NCBI RefSeq assembly: GCF_004323635.1
Contig: NZ_CP036515.1
Location: forward strand, 124,001 to 188,000
Length of the DNA stretch: 64,000 bases
Reading direction: 5' to 3'
Source of the DNA: Lichenihabitans psoromatis
GTDB lineage: Bacteria > Pseudomonadota > Alphaproteobacteria > Rhizobiales > Beijerinckiaceae
A program made the position numbers and the translations under genes. A model generated the notes under the pieces. The model made no database searches. It saw nothing but the letters and a program-made list of their open reading frames with translations, and was not told where the DNA came from. Below are positions 24,112 to 32,937 of the stretch, piece after piece; within the stretch, counting starts at the first letter, position 1, and the number at the start of each line of letters is the position of its first letter.

Positions 24112-25377
24112 ATGCGCCACATCGCCGTCATCGGAGCCGGGGTCACCGGCATCACCACCGCCTATGCGCTGCTCGAACGCGGCTATGCGGTCACGGTCTT
24201 CGACCGTCAACGTTACGCCGCGATGGATACGTCCTTCGCCAATGGCGGACAGCTCTCGGCCAGCAATGCCGAAGTCTGGAACGGTTGGTCCACCATCCTG
24301 AAGGGGATGAAGTGGATGATGACCCGGTCGGCGCCCCTGCTCGTCAACCCCAAGCCGAGCTGGCACAAACTATCTTGGATGGCCGAATTCATCGCCGCCA
24401 TTCCGCATTACGAGCGCAACACGATCGAGACAACGCGGCTCGCGATCCTGGCGCGCGACCATCTCTTCGCCATGGCAAAACGCGAGCATATCGACTTCGA
24501 TGCTGTCTCGCGCGGCATCCTGCACATCTATCGCGACAAGGCCGGGTTCGACCATGCCGACAAGGTCAACGGTCTGTTGCGCCAGGGTGGTCTCGAGCGA
24601 CGGGCCGTCTCGCCCGATGAAATTCGCAGCATCGAGCCGACGATCCACGGCAGCTATTTCGGCGGCTTCTACACGGCCAGCGACACGACCGGCGACATTC
24701 ACAAATTCACGACCGGCTTGGCCAAAGCCTGCGTCCGCCAGGGCGCCCGGATCGTCTATGATGCCGACGTCGATCGCGTGGCGGCCGATGCCTCGGGCGT
24801 TACGATCCAATGGAGCCCGGCCTCGGCAATCGGCATTGAGCCGAAGGTCATCGAAACCGTGCAGGCCGACGGGGTCGTGATCTGCGCCGGCGTCGGCAGC
24901 CGGGCGATCGCCGCGAGCCTTGGCGACCGGGTCAACATTTATCCCGTTAAAGGCTATTCGATCACGGTGCAGCTCGATGACGAGGTGAGCCGCCGCGCTG
25001 CGCCGACCGTCAGCCTGCTCGACGATGCCACCAAGATCGTGACGAGCCGCCTCGGCGACAATCGATTCCGGGTTGCCGGAACCGCCGAGTTCAACGGGTA
25101 TAACCGCGATATTCGCGCCGACCGGATCAAGCCGCTGGTCGATTGGACCCGCCAGTTGTTTCCCGCCATCGATACCGAGAAGGTCGTGCCTTGGGCCGGT
25201 CTGCGCCCGATGCTGCCCGACATGCTGCCCCGCGTCGGCGCTGGCCGGAGGCCGGGGGTGTTCTATAACACCGGACATGGGCACCTTGGCTGGACCCTGT
25301 CGGCCGCCACCGCGCAGATCGTCGCCGAAACGATCGCGACCCAGATGCCGGTCGAAGGTCTGCTGGCCGCCGCTTGA
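24112..25377 (+). CDS. dadA: D-amino-acid dehydrogenase / glycine-oxidase-like FAD enzyme
   Basis: 421 aa, DadA family (E. coli DadA is 432). FAD site HIAVIGAGVTGITTAYALLE (GxGxxG at residues 8-13), followed by ERGYAVTVFDRQ; later NGGQLSASNAEVWN, and the C-terminal GLRPMLPDMLPRVGAG and NTGHGHLGWTLS are typical. It oxidises D-amino acids (or glycine-like amines) to 2-oxo acids and ammonia, electrons passing to the respiratory chain. A glycine riboswitch lies directly upstream, so the physiological substrate may be glycine or a glycine-linked amino acid. Soluble or membrane-peripheral. Confidence 0.88.
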   Translation: MRHIAVIGAGVTGITTAYALLERGYAVTVFDRQRYAAMDTSFANGGQLSASNAEVWNGWSTILKGMKWMMTRSAPLLVNPKPSWHKLSWMAEFIAAIPHYERNTIETTRLAILARDHLFAMAKREHIDFDAVSRGILHIYRDKAGFDHADKVNGLLRQGGLERRAVSPDEIRSIEPTIHGSYFGGFYTASDTTGDIHKFTTGLAKACVRQGARIVYDADVDRVAADASGVTIQWSPASAIGIEPKVIETVQADGVVICAGVGSRAIAASLGDRVNIYPVKGYSITVQLDDEVSRRAAPTVSLLDDATKIVTSRLGDNRFRVAGTAEFNGYNRDIRADRIKPLVDWTRQLFPAIDTEKVVPWAGLRPMLPDMLPRVGAGRRPGVFYNTGHGHLGWTLSAATAQIVAETIATQMPVEGLLAAA

Positions 25378-25387
25378 CGCGGCTCGC

Positions 25388-26125
25388 CTACCCGACGCGC
25401 TCGATCAGCCCCATGGCGGCGGCGGGCGCGCGGTGCTTGGCACCCGAAATCACATAGGCGAAGACGTCTCGCGTTTTAGCAAAGGTCTTCAGTCGCTTGG
25501 CCCATGCGTCGAGCGCCTCGGGTTCATAGCCGGCGGGCTGCTCGTCGACAGTCCCCTGAAGGCGCAGATAGACGAAATCGGCGGTAATATCCTCGCGCGG
25601 CGCGACGCCCTCCTTGTCGAGGATCACGCGGGCAATCCCGCGCTCGGAGAGCAGCCGAGCGACCGCTTCGGTGCCGAAACTCTCATGCTGCGCTTCCAGC
25701 GCATGGCGAAGTTTGATCCCGTCTCGCTCGGCCGGCAGCAGATCGAGAAAGCGGGGCAACGCCTCGGCATCGAATTTTCGGCCACCCGGCAACTGCCACA
25801 AGATCGCGCCGAGCTTGTCGCCGAGTTCCGTCACACCCGAGCCGAGGAAATGCGCGATCGCGGGGGCGGCCTCGGCCGGGTCCTTGCGGATGGCGGCGGC
25901 GCGATTGGCTTTGATCGAGAACACGAAACTATCGGGCGTGCCGTCGCGCCAGGACCGGAAGGTCTCGGGTGTCTGCGTCCGATAGAAGGTGCCGTTCACC
26001 TCGATCGAGGTCAGATGGGCGGAGGCGAAGCCGAGTTCCTCCGCTTTCTTCAGTCCCTTCGGGTAGAACAATCCGCGCCAAGGCGCGAAATCCCAACCAC
26101 CGATCCCGATCCGCACGTCATGCAT
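25388..26125 (-). CDS. DUF72 family protein (YecE-like)
   Basis: 245 aa from the ATG before HDVRIGIGGWDFAPWRGLFY; an upstream ATG at 26,149 is possible. Family marks: IGIGGWDFAPWRG.FYP, SIEVNGTFYR, FSIKANR, LGAILWQLPG and DFVYLRLQG. DUF72 is a TIM-barrel family of unknown biochemical role. It converges on dadA, ten bases apart. Confidence 0.88.
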   Translation of the reverse strand: MHDVRIGIGGWDFAPWRGLFYPKGLKKAEELGFASAHLTSIEVNGTFYRTQTPETFRSWRDGTPDSFVFSIKANRAAAIRKDPAEAAPAIAHFLGSGVTELGDKLGAILWQLPGGRKFDAEALPRFLDLLPAERDGIKLRHALEAQHESFGTEAVARLLSERGIARVILDKEGVAPREDITADFVYLRLQGTVDEQPAGYEPEALDAWAKRLKTFAKTRDVFAYVISGAKHRAPAAAMGLIERVG

Positions 26126-26191
26126 TCCGTTCGCCTCGCGCCTTGTCACCCACCCTAACGCCGCGAGGGCGCGCAGCGAAGCACGCGACCG

Positions 26192-27616
26192 TCACGGTTT
26201 ATCGAGCAGCGCCACATAGAGATCGTCGACCATCAGGTCGGCATGTCCGTCGACCAGCAGTTCGATCGTGGCCGGCGTGTCGGCCTCCGCACCGCCGCGC
26301 CAAGGAATGTCGAAGCCAAGGCTGGTCCATTGCCCCGTGACGGTGACCGCATGTTCGATCCGCTGCGGCGGCTGGCCATCGGGGTGGAGCGTCAGCACGA
26401 GTTTGGCCAAGACAGGCGCACCGCTCTGGCTCTCGACCGACGCGCCCCAATGCAGCCCCGTCGCGGCACGGCCCGGTGGCACGACGATCTCCTGCCCGAC
26501 GCCGGCCCCGGAGCAATCGACGCAATCGATCCGGAGGGCCGCATTGCCGGTGCGCGGATCGCGAGCGACATCGAGGCGCTGCCCCACGCCCTCCGCACGC
26601 CACCCTTTGCGGCCATCCGCGATGGTTCCGTTCGTCACAAGGTTGCGGTTGAACACATCGCCCGGCGCCGCATCATTGACGAGCGGATTGAACGGCTTGT
26701 CCGCGGTGGCGACGTAATAGGTCGAATCCCGGCAATCGAGCCGGAGATAGGCTTTGCCGAAGAAGGTGGCCTGATTGTCGCCGTTGCACATCGTCAGCGG
26801 CGATGGGGTACAAAGGTCGGCCACGGGCTTGCCGGCCTTGGCGGCGCGCTTCTGGCACCCGGCCGGGGTTTCCCACGCCTCCCATCGCGAAAAGCCATAT
26901 TCGCGGGTGAAGTAAAACTTCTCCATACTGTCATTGTCGTGCGCGGGATTTTCGGGGTCGCCATAGGCGAAATGTTCGGACGTGATCGTGTCGAGCACCT
27001 TGCCGCTGGTGTAGTGGATCGGCTCCAGCGGGCGCTCCCAGGTGGTTAAATCCGGCGCGATGAACAGCAATTTCATGCGCGGACAGGCGGTCGACGGACC
27101 CGGCGTGATCTTCAGGGTGGAGCGCGCCTCGCCGCGCTGCCCGCGCTTGAGGCCAGGCGGAAACATGATCCAGCCGTCGGTTCGTTCGCAATTGACGTTG
27201 CGCCAGAAAATCTGGTCGCCGCCGCCCGGATCGCTGGTGCGGATGCCCGAAATATAATCCGGCCCGACATTCAGGAGATCGTAGCCGCTGCGGATGCCGA
27301 GATCGCCATAGGAGCCGCTCGTGTCGTTGCCACCAAACACCTTCTCGGCCACGGCCCGATATTCGCCATCGAGGCCGCGCACGGGATAAGAATACAGCGC
27401 CTGCCAATTGCCGGCATCGACCCGGCGATACGGGATGGCTTCGCCGACGCGGAGCTTGCGGCGTTTGCCGCAATGAGCCGGATCGCCGGTCACGGCTCGG
27501 TCGGCACCATCGACGCAAACCTGCTGGACGATGAAGTCATCCGGCTGATCGGCCCAGGCCGGCGCCCCAACCGGCAGCAGCATCGATATCGCGACCCAAG
27601 CCCATGTCCACGCCAT
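26192..27616 (-). CDS. Secreted protein of unknown function with C-terminal carbohydrate-binding-like domain
   Basis: 474 aa. Residues 1-22 are a signal peptide (WAWVAISMLLPVGAPAWA). The middle contains several Cys and aromatic clusters (GIRSGYDLLNVGPDYISGIR, WIMFPPGLKRGQRGEAR, YFTREYGFSRWEAWETP) without a family I recognise. Residues about 330-470 begin NLVTNGTIADGRKGWRAEG and end IELLVDGHADLMVDDLYVAL, the pattern of a CBM4/9-like beta-sandwich. It is transcribed away from adhC and is probably periplasmic or extracellular. Confidence 0.6.
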   Translation of the reverse strand: MAWTWAWVAISMLLPVGAPAWADQPDDFIVQQVCVDGADRAVTGDPAHCGKRRKLRVGEAIPYRRVDAGNWQALYSYPVRGLDGEYRAVAEKVFGGNDTSGSYGDLGIRSGYDLLNVGPDYISGIRTSDPGGGDQIFWRNVNCERTDGWIMFPPGLKRGQRGEARSTLKITPGPSTACPRMKLLFIAPDLTTWERPLEPIHYTSGKVLDTITSEHFAYGDPENPAHDNDSMEKFYFTREYGFSRWEAWETPAGCQKRAAKAGKPVADLCTPSPLTMCNGDNQATFFGKAYLRLDCRDSTYYVATADKPFNPLVNDAAPGDVFNRNLVTNGTIADGRKGWRAEGVGQRLDVARDPRTGNAALRIDCVDCSGAGVGQEIVVPPGRAATGLHWGASVESQSGAPVLAKLVLTLHPDGQPPQRIEHAVTVTGQWTSLGFDIPWRGGAEADTPATIELLVDGHADLMVDDLYVALLDKP

Positions 27617-27750
27617 GCAGTGAGTGTCCTTCGCGTTCGGCCGATCGTGTTTGCTCGCCCTCTATACGCCAACCGGTCATTTCAGGTAATTCGATGGTTC
27701 GCGGGCCCGCGCCCGGCCGTTTCGTTCGTCCCCTATCGGAGATTACGACC

Positions 27751-28878
27751 ATGCAGACCCGTGCCGCCGTCGCCTGGGGCGCCAATCAGCCGCTTACCAT
27801 TGAAACGGTCCACCTCGAAGGACCGAAGGCCGGCGAGGTGCTGATCGAAAACAAGGCGACCGGCATCTGCCATACCGATGCCTACACGCTCTCGGGGCTC
27901 GACTCGGAAGGGCTGTTCCCGGTCATCCTCGGACATGAGGGCGCGGGGATCGTGCGCGAGATCGGCGCGGGGGTAACGTCGGTGAAGGTCGGCGACCACG
28001 TGATTCCGCTCTACACGCCGGAATGTCGCAATTGCAAAACCTGCCTCAGCCAGCGATCGAACCTCTGCACCGCGATCCGCGCCACCCAGGGCAAGGGTGT
28101 GATGCCGGACGGGAGCAGCCGGTTTTCCTGCGAGCCGGCGGGTGGCGGCACGACGCCTTTGTTCCACTATATGGGTTGCTCAACCTTCTCGAACTTCACG
28201 GTGCTGCCCGATATCGCGGTCGCTAAAGTCCGCGAGGACGCTCCCTTCGACAAGATCTGCTACATCGGCTGCGGCGTCACGACCGGCATCGGCGCTGTCG
28301 TCTATACCGGCAAGGTCTGGCCGGGTGCCAATGTCGTGGTGTTCGGGCTCGGCGGCATCGGGCTCAACGTCATCCAGGGCGCCCGCATGGTCGGGGCCGA
28401 CAAGATCATCGGGGTCGACATCAACCCAGCCAAGGTCGAGATCGCCAAGAAATTCGGCATGACGCATTTCATCAATCCGAACGAGGTGGGGACCGACAAG
28501 GTTGTGGCCGCGATTGTCGATGCGACGGATGGCGGCGCGGACTTCACATTCGATTGCACCGGCAACGTCAATGTCATGCGGCAGGCGCTCGAATCCTGCC
28601 ACCGGGGTTGGGGCACTTCCATCGTGATCGGCGTCGCGCCGTCCGGGGCCGAGATCGCGACCCGTCCGTTCCAACTCGTTACCGGGCGCAACTGGCGCGG
28701 CTCGGCCTTTGGCGGCGCGCGGGGCCGAACGGACGTGCCGAAGATCGTCGATTGGTACATGGAGGGGAAGATCAATATCGACGATCTGATCACCCATACG
28801 ATGCCGCTCGAGGAGATCAATACGGCCTTCGACCTGATGCATGAAGGCAAGTCGATCCGCTCCGTCGTGGTGTTTTGA
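27751..28878 (+). CDS. adhC: S-(hydroxymethyl)glutathione dehydrogenase / class III alcohol dehydrogenase
   Basis: 375 aa from ATG; the open sequence before it is not conserved. It oxidises S-hydroxymethylglutathione, formed from formaldehyde and glutathione, to S-formylglutathione with NAD. Catalytic zinc ligands Cys40 and His62/Glu63 (GHEG) with a later Cys in YIGCGVTTGIG; structural zinc Cys92, 95, 98 and 106; Rossmann GLGGIGLNVIQGAR. Full length. Its TGA overlaps the ATG of fghA (TGATG), so the two steps are coupled. Confidence 0.97.
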   Translation: MQTRAAVAWGANQPLTIETVHLEGPKAGEVLIENKATGICHTDAYTLSGLDSEGLFPVILGHEGAGIVREIGAGVTSVKVGDHVIPLYTPECRNCKTCLSQRSNLCTAIRATQGKGVMPDGSSRFSCEPAGGGTTPLFHYMGCSTFSNFTVLPDIAVAKVREDAPFDKICYIGCGVTTGIGAVVYTGKVWPGANVVVFGLGGIGLNVIQGARMVGADKIIGVDINPAKVEIAKKFGMTHFINPNEVGTDKVVAAIVDATDGGADFTFDCTGNVNVMRQALESCHRGWGTSIVIGVAPSGAEIATRPFQLVTGRNWRGSAFGGARGRTDVPKIVDWYMEGKINIDDLITHTMPLEEINTAFDLMHEGKSIRSVVVF

Positions 28879-29708
28879 TGGACACGGTCTCGATCGCGAA
28901 GGCGCATGGTGGTCAGCAGGGTGTCTATAAACATGCGGCGATATCGACCGTCTGCCCCATGACGGTGTCGGTCTTCGTTCCGCCCCAGGCGGCGCATGGG
29001 CCGGTGCCGGTGTTATGGTTTCTCTCTGGTCTGACCTGCACGCATGCCAACGTGACCGACAAGGGGGAGTATCGGGCGGCGGCGGCCCGGCATGGTGTCA
29101 TCGTCGTGGCGCCCGACACGAGCCCGCGCGGGACCGATGTTCCGGACGAGCCGGACAATTGGCAATTCGGCTGTGGGGCCGGGTTCTACCTCGATGCGAC
29201 GCAGCCGCCTTACGCGACCAATTATCGGATGTATTCCTATGTGACGGAGGAGTTGCCGGCCCTGATCGCCGCCAATTTCCCCGCCGACATGGGTCGGCAG
29301 GGAATCTTCGGGCATTCGATGGGTGGCCATGGCGCGCTCACGATCGCGCTGCGAAACCCGCAGCGTTACAAGAGCTGTTCAGCCTTCGCGCCGATCGTGC
29401 AGCCCTCGACGTCGTTCTGGTCGCGCCCGGCGCTGGAGAAATATCTTGGACCGGACGAGGCGGCGTGGCGGCCATATGACGCCACCTTGCTGCTGGCCGA
29501 TGGACACCGCTTTCGTGAGCTTCTGGTCGATCAGGGCGACGCCGACCCATATCTCGACAATGGCCTGAAGCCGTGGCTGCTGAAAGACGCCTGTGCGGCC
29601 GCAGGCGTGCCGCTGACCCTGCAGATGCGCGACGGCTACGACCATTCCTTTGCGTTTATCTCGACCTTCATGGCCGAGCATATCGCCTGGCACGCGGCAC
29701 GCCTCTGA
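28878..29708 (+). CDS. fghA: S-formylglutathione hydrolase
   Basis: 276 aa, alpha/beta hydrolase of the esterase-D type. Nucleophile Ser147 in GHSMGGHGAL; FLSGLTCTHANVTDKGEY, GCGAGFYLDATQPPY and NYRMYSYVTEELP are family blocks; the acid lies in DQGDADPYLD and the His in RDGYDHSF. It releases formate and glutathione, completing formaldehyde oxidation started by AdhC. Start by TGATG coupling. Confidence 0.97.
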   Translation: MDTVSIAKAHGGQQGVYKHAAISTVCPMTVSVFVPPQAAHGPVPVLWFLSGLTCTHANVTDKGEYRAAAARHGVIVVAPDTSPRGTDVPDEPDNWQFGCGAGFYLDATQPPYATNYRMYSYVTEELPALIAANFPADMGRQGIFGHSMGGHGALTIALRNPQRYKSCSAFAPIVQPSTSFWSRPALEKYLGPDEAAWRPYDATLLLADGHRFRELLVDQGDADPYLDNGLKPWLLKDACAAAGVPLTLQMRDGYDHSFAFISTFMAEHIAWHAARL

Positions 29709-29840
29709 GACCGCGGCACGATTCCATGCTCAAGTTAGGGCTAGGCGCGCTCTCTTCGCTGCGTCACAACTATCGAGACCGATAGAAACCTGGCGCGTGC
29801 TGTCGCGTTGTCTTTCTTTTCGGCGTGTAAGGACGGGACC

Positions 29841-30161
29841 ATGGCACACGACATTGAGATCATCGACGCGGAGCACACCCGCAAGAGCAAGTCGGGGGAG
29901 CGCCATCTCGCAAAAGGCCAGTCGATCTCGATGCGGATGTGGGACGCGGAACCCGCCGGCATCACCAAGGAGCCGATTCGCAGCGACTACGAAACCGTGG
30001 GTTACGTGATTTCAGGCATCGCCGAGATCACCATCGAAGGCGACTCCGCTGTGCTCACACCCGGATCATCATGGGTGGTGCCGAAAGGGGCCGAGCACAC
30101 CTATCGCATCATGGAAACCTTCACGGCGATCGAGGCCAATTCGCCCCCGACGAACCGTTAA
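29841..30161 (+). CDS. Cupin-domain protein
   Basis: 106 aa, ATG with AAGGACGGGACC upstream. Cupin motif 1 is degenerate (SDYETVGYVISGIAEITIEG) and motif 2 is PGSSWVVPKGAEHTYRI. A single small beta-barrel; no enzyme class can be inferred. Independent of the formaldehyde pair, which ends 132 bp earlier. Confidence 0.75.
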   Translation: MAHDIEIIDAEHTRKSKSGERHLAKGQSISMRMWDAEPAGITKEPIRSDYETVGYVISGIAEITIEGDSAVLTPGSSWVVPKGAEHTYRIMETFTAIEANSPPTNR

Positions 30162-30170
30162 GACGACGCG

Positions 30171-30995
30171 TTAACGCGCCTTTGCGAAGCCCCGCTGTGC
30201 CATGATCTGGCGCAGCGGTCCGGCCACGACGCTGGCAAGGTAGATCACGCCAGACAGGATCGTGATCCAGAAACTCGTCGGCCAATCCGTATACCAGGCC
30301 AGAACGATACCGCCCCAGGACTCGATCAAGGCGAGGCCGGCCGCGAGCGCAATGCCGATGCCGAAGCGCGATGACAAATTATGAGCCGCGGCGGCCGGAC
30401 CCACCATCAGGGTAAAGACCAGCAGAACTCCGACGATCTGAGCCGACTCGGCGACCGCAACGCCCACCACCGCCAGAAACGCAACCGACAGCAAGCGCAT
30501 CGGCACACCCTTGGCTTCGGCCAGTTCGGGCTGGAGGCTCGAGAAGAGCAGAGGCCGCGCCATCACGCCCAGCGCCGCCAAACTCAAGGCCGCCAGGATC
30601 ACCAGGCTGAGCAGCGCGGACGAACTGACGCCCAGCACATTGCCGAACAGCAGCGCCGTCGCCTGGGTCGCAAAGGCGGTGTAGAAATGCAGGAATAGCA
30701 GACCGAAGCCGAGCGCGAGAGACAACATCATCCCGACCGCGACATCCCGCGACGCTAATTTTTCGCCCAAGGCCCCCATCGCAACGCCGGCCAGAAGCGT
30801 GAAGCCGACGAGGCCCGCCAACGGCGACACACCGAGCAGCACCGCGCCGGTCGCGCCCGTAAAGCCGACGTGCGACAGGGCATGGCCCGCGAAGGTCTGA
30901 CCCCGCAACACCAGGAAGTAGCCGACGATTCCCGACAGGATGGCGACCACGCCGGACGCCATGAAAGCGGTTCGCATAAACTCGTAGTCAAGCAT
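30171..30995 (-). CDS. znuB: Zinc ABC transporter permease
   Basis: 274 aa from the ATG overlapping the end of znuC by 8 bp (ATGCTTGA), with GGAGCGG upstream. Multi-spanning protein (about 8 helices) with the ABC-3 family features FMASGVVAILSGIVGYFLVL, RGQTFAGHALSHVGF, GVAVAESAQIVGVLLVFTLM and VGPAAAAHNLS. It forms the inner-membrane channel for zinc with ZnuC and ZnuA. Longer ATGs upstream lie inside znuC's His tail and are unlikely. Confidence 0.93.
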   Translation of the reverse strand: MLDYEFMRTAFMASGVVAILSGIVGYFLVLRGQTFAGHALSHVGFTGATGAVLLGVSPLAGLVGFTLLAGVAMGALGEKLASRDVAVGMMLSLALGFGLLFLHFYTAFATQATALLFGNVLGVSSSALLSLVILAALSLAALGVMARPLLFSSLQPELAEAKGVPMRLLSVAFLAVVGVAVAESAQIVGVLLVFTLMVGPAAAAHNLSSRFGIGIALAAGLALIESWGGIVLAWYTDWPTSFWITILSGVIYLASVVAGPLRQIMAQRGFAKAR

Positions 30996-31857
30996 CGTGC
31001 CGAACCGCTCCGACGCCATGAGCCGCGTGATGATCGTGACCGTGACGATCGTCATGGTCGTGGTCGTGGTCGTGCTGATGAGCACCGGTCTCGGCCTCGA
31101 TGCCGCCGCTCATCACGAAGATGCGCGAGCCGAGACGAAGCACTTCGATCGGCGACCCATAAAGCGAAGACAAGATCGGCGCGGTCACAACGGTCTCGAC
31201 ATCGCCGAGCACCGCCCGCCCCTGGCCGAGATACAAGACGCGATCGATCGCGTTCAGCAGAGGGTTCAATTCATGCGCGCTGAACAGCACCGCCATGCCG
31301 AACTGCCGTTGCAATCGCATCACGAGATCGACGATGCTTTGCTGATGATGAGGATCGAGGCTGATCAGCGGTTCGTCGAGCAGCAGCAATTTGGGCCGTC
31401 CGAGCAATGCCTGCGAAATGAGAAGACGCTGACGCTCGCCCCCCGACAAGCTTCCGAGCGGGCGGCGGGCGAGGCCTGACGCCTCGACAGTATCGAGCGC
31501 CCAGGCCACATCCTCGCGCTCCGTCGCATTGAGGGTCGGCAGGCCCCACCGCCATCCCCCAACCGCGCTCGCAACGAAATCCCAGCCGGTGAGGCCTTGT
31601 CCGGAGGCGAGCTTGCGATGCTGCGGCATGTAGCCGACCGCCCGATTGCCGCGTGACGCCGGGGCGCCCATAACCCTGATGGTGCCACGGGACGGCGCGA
31701 CCAAACCCAGGATCGCGCGGATCAACGTGGTCTTGCCGGCCCCGTTGGGGCCAAGCAAACCGATGAATTCGCCCGGTCGGATCGCAAAGCTGACGTCCGA
31801 TAAAATGACGCGTTTGCCGAGCGACAGCCTGACCTGATCGAAGCTGATCGCTGTCAA
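30988..31857 (-). CDS. znuC: Zinc ABC transporter ATPase with histidine-rich C-terminal tail
   Basis: ABC ATPase: Walker A LLGPNGAGKTTLIRAILGL, Q-loop PQHRK, signature LSGGERQRLLISQALL, Walker B LLLLDEPLISLD, H-loop SAHELN. The start is taken as TTG overlapping the znuA stop (TTGA), giving 289 aa; an ATG at 31,911 would add 18 residues overlapping znuA. The last 35 residues are a His/Asp tail (HQHDHDHDHDDRHGHDHH) from a tandem CAT/GAC repeat, which could bind zinc at the cytosolic side. The usual ZnuC lacks this. Confidence 0.93.
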   Translation of the reverse strand: MTAISFDQVRLSLGKRVILSDVSFAIRPGEFIGLLGPNGAGKTTLIRAILGLVAPSRGTIRVMGAPASRGNRAVGYMPQHRKLASGQGLTGWDFVASAVGGWRWGLPTLNATEREDVAWALDTVEASGLARRPLGSLSGGERQRLLISQALLGRPKLLLLDEPLISLDPHHQQSIVDLVMRLQRQFGMAVLFSAHELNPLLNAIDRVLYLGQGRAVLGDVETVVTAPILSSLYGSPIEVLRLGSRIFVMSGGIEAETGAHQHDHDHDHDDRHGHDHHAAHGVGAVRHDA

Positions 31858-32729
31858 GGTTTGGGGCTCGCCAGGGCCTTTTCGAGATCGGTCAATTGGT
31901 CGAGCATCCATGCCTCGTAAGTCTTGCCAGCCGGCTCGGTTTCGCTGACGCCGACAACCGGCACATGCGCCTCCTTGGCGATCCCGACAAGTCGCTTGAC
32001 TGCCTGATCGTCGGCTTGGCTGTTGTACAGCATGGCTTTGACCTTGTGACCCTTGAGGTCGTCCTCGAAGGCTGCGACGTCGGCCGGGCTCGGCTCGGTG
32101 TTGTTCATCACGGCAAGCTGAAAGGCCTTATTCTTCATATCGAGACCCAGCGCGTCGGCCATGTAGCCAAACACCGGCTCGGACGCCGTCACGGGTTGGC
32201 CACCAAAGCGAGCCTTGATCTCGGCCATCTTGGCTTTCAGCGGTTTTAGTCCGGCCACAAAGCTTTCGGCCCGCCGGTCAAATTCAGCCTTATGGGCTGG
32301 ATCGACTTTCCCCAGATCATCGGCAAGCCTGTTGGCCACAGCCTTCATGGTGGCAGGATCGTACCACAGATGCGGATTGTCGCCGGGCTTCTTCCCGACG
32401 AGATCGGCCGCGACGATCTCGATCCTGTCTTTGGCCTTTGAGGCGCTTAGCAATTTTTCCATCCAAGGATCGTAATCCGCGCCGTTTGAAATCACGGTCT
32501 TGGCGTCCGTCAAGGCCCGCGCGGTCGATGCGTCCGACTCGAACAGATGCGGGTCCTGGTCGGGGTTCGATAGGATGCTGGTCACTGTCGCTTGAGGGCC
32601 TGCGATTCGCTGGGCCAAATTGCCGTAGAAATTTTCAGCCGCCACGATCGTGATGGGCGCATTGGTCGCTGACGCGACGCTGCAGGACGCCGCGAGGATC
32701 GCGACGGCGGCCAAAAGGGAAGCTCGCAT
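31854..32729 (-). CDS. znuA: Zinc-binding periplasmic protein of the ABC transporter
   Basis: 291 aa. Signal peptide (LLAAVAILAASCSVASA). ZnuA/TroA fold with metal ligands expected in DQDPHLFESD and DNPHLWYDP; the third position, His in many ZnuA proteins, reads EPVFGYMADALGL, so Glu is there instead. No His-rich loop in this protein; the His tail is on ZnuC. First gene of znuACB, with a Zur-like box and divergent zur upstream. Confidence 0.93.
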   Translation of the reverse strand: MRASLLAAVAILAASCSVASATNAPITIVAAENFYGNLAQRIAGPQATVTSILSNPDQDPHLFESDASTARALTDAKTVISNGADYDPWMEKLLSASKAKDRIEIVAADLVGKKPGDNPHLWYDPATMKAVANRLADDLGKVDPAHKAEFDRRAESFVAGLKPLKAKMAEIKARFGGQPVTASEPVFGYMADALGLDMKNKAFQLAVMNNTEPSPADVAAFEDDLKGHKVKAMLYNSQADDQAVKRLVGIAKEAHVPVVGVSETEPAGKTYEAWMLDQLTDLEKALASPKP

Positions 32730-32781
32730 AGGGATCTCCTGGGGGCGGCGCCATCGACGGGCGCCGGGCCCAGACTGTTAG

Positions 32782-32794
32782 GTTATTACATTAC
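32782..32794. promoter_or_regulatory. Putative Zur box in the znuA-zur divergent promoter
   Basis: GTTAT-TAC-ATTAC, a near palindrome in AT-rich surroundings about 53 bp before znuA's start. It resembles alphaproteobacterial Zur/Fur-type boxes (GTTAT...ATAAC). Zinc-bound Zur would repress znuACB and perhaps its own gene. Confidence 0.45.
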
Positions 32795-32937
32795 ACCGTA
32801 CAAGGTATCATTTTGGCTCGAGTGGCTGGACGAGCGCACTCACGCTCTCCATGTCATGCTATAACGCCAGAATGCGATCGACGACCTGAGCCGAGAGACC
32901 CAACGGCTCGGTCCGGTTCGGCAACATAGAGGGTCAT

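Noticed and set aside
24370..25284. 304-aa minus-strand frame over dadA
   Set aside because: Antisense shadow of a clear FAD enzyme.
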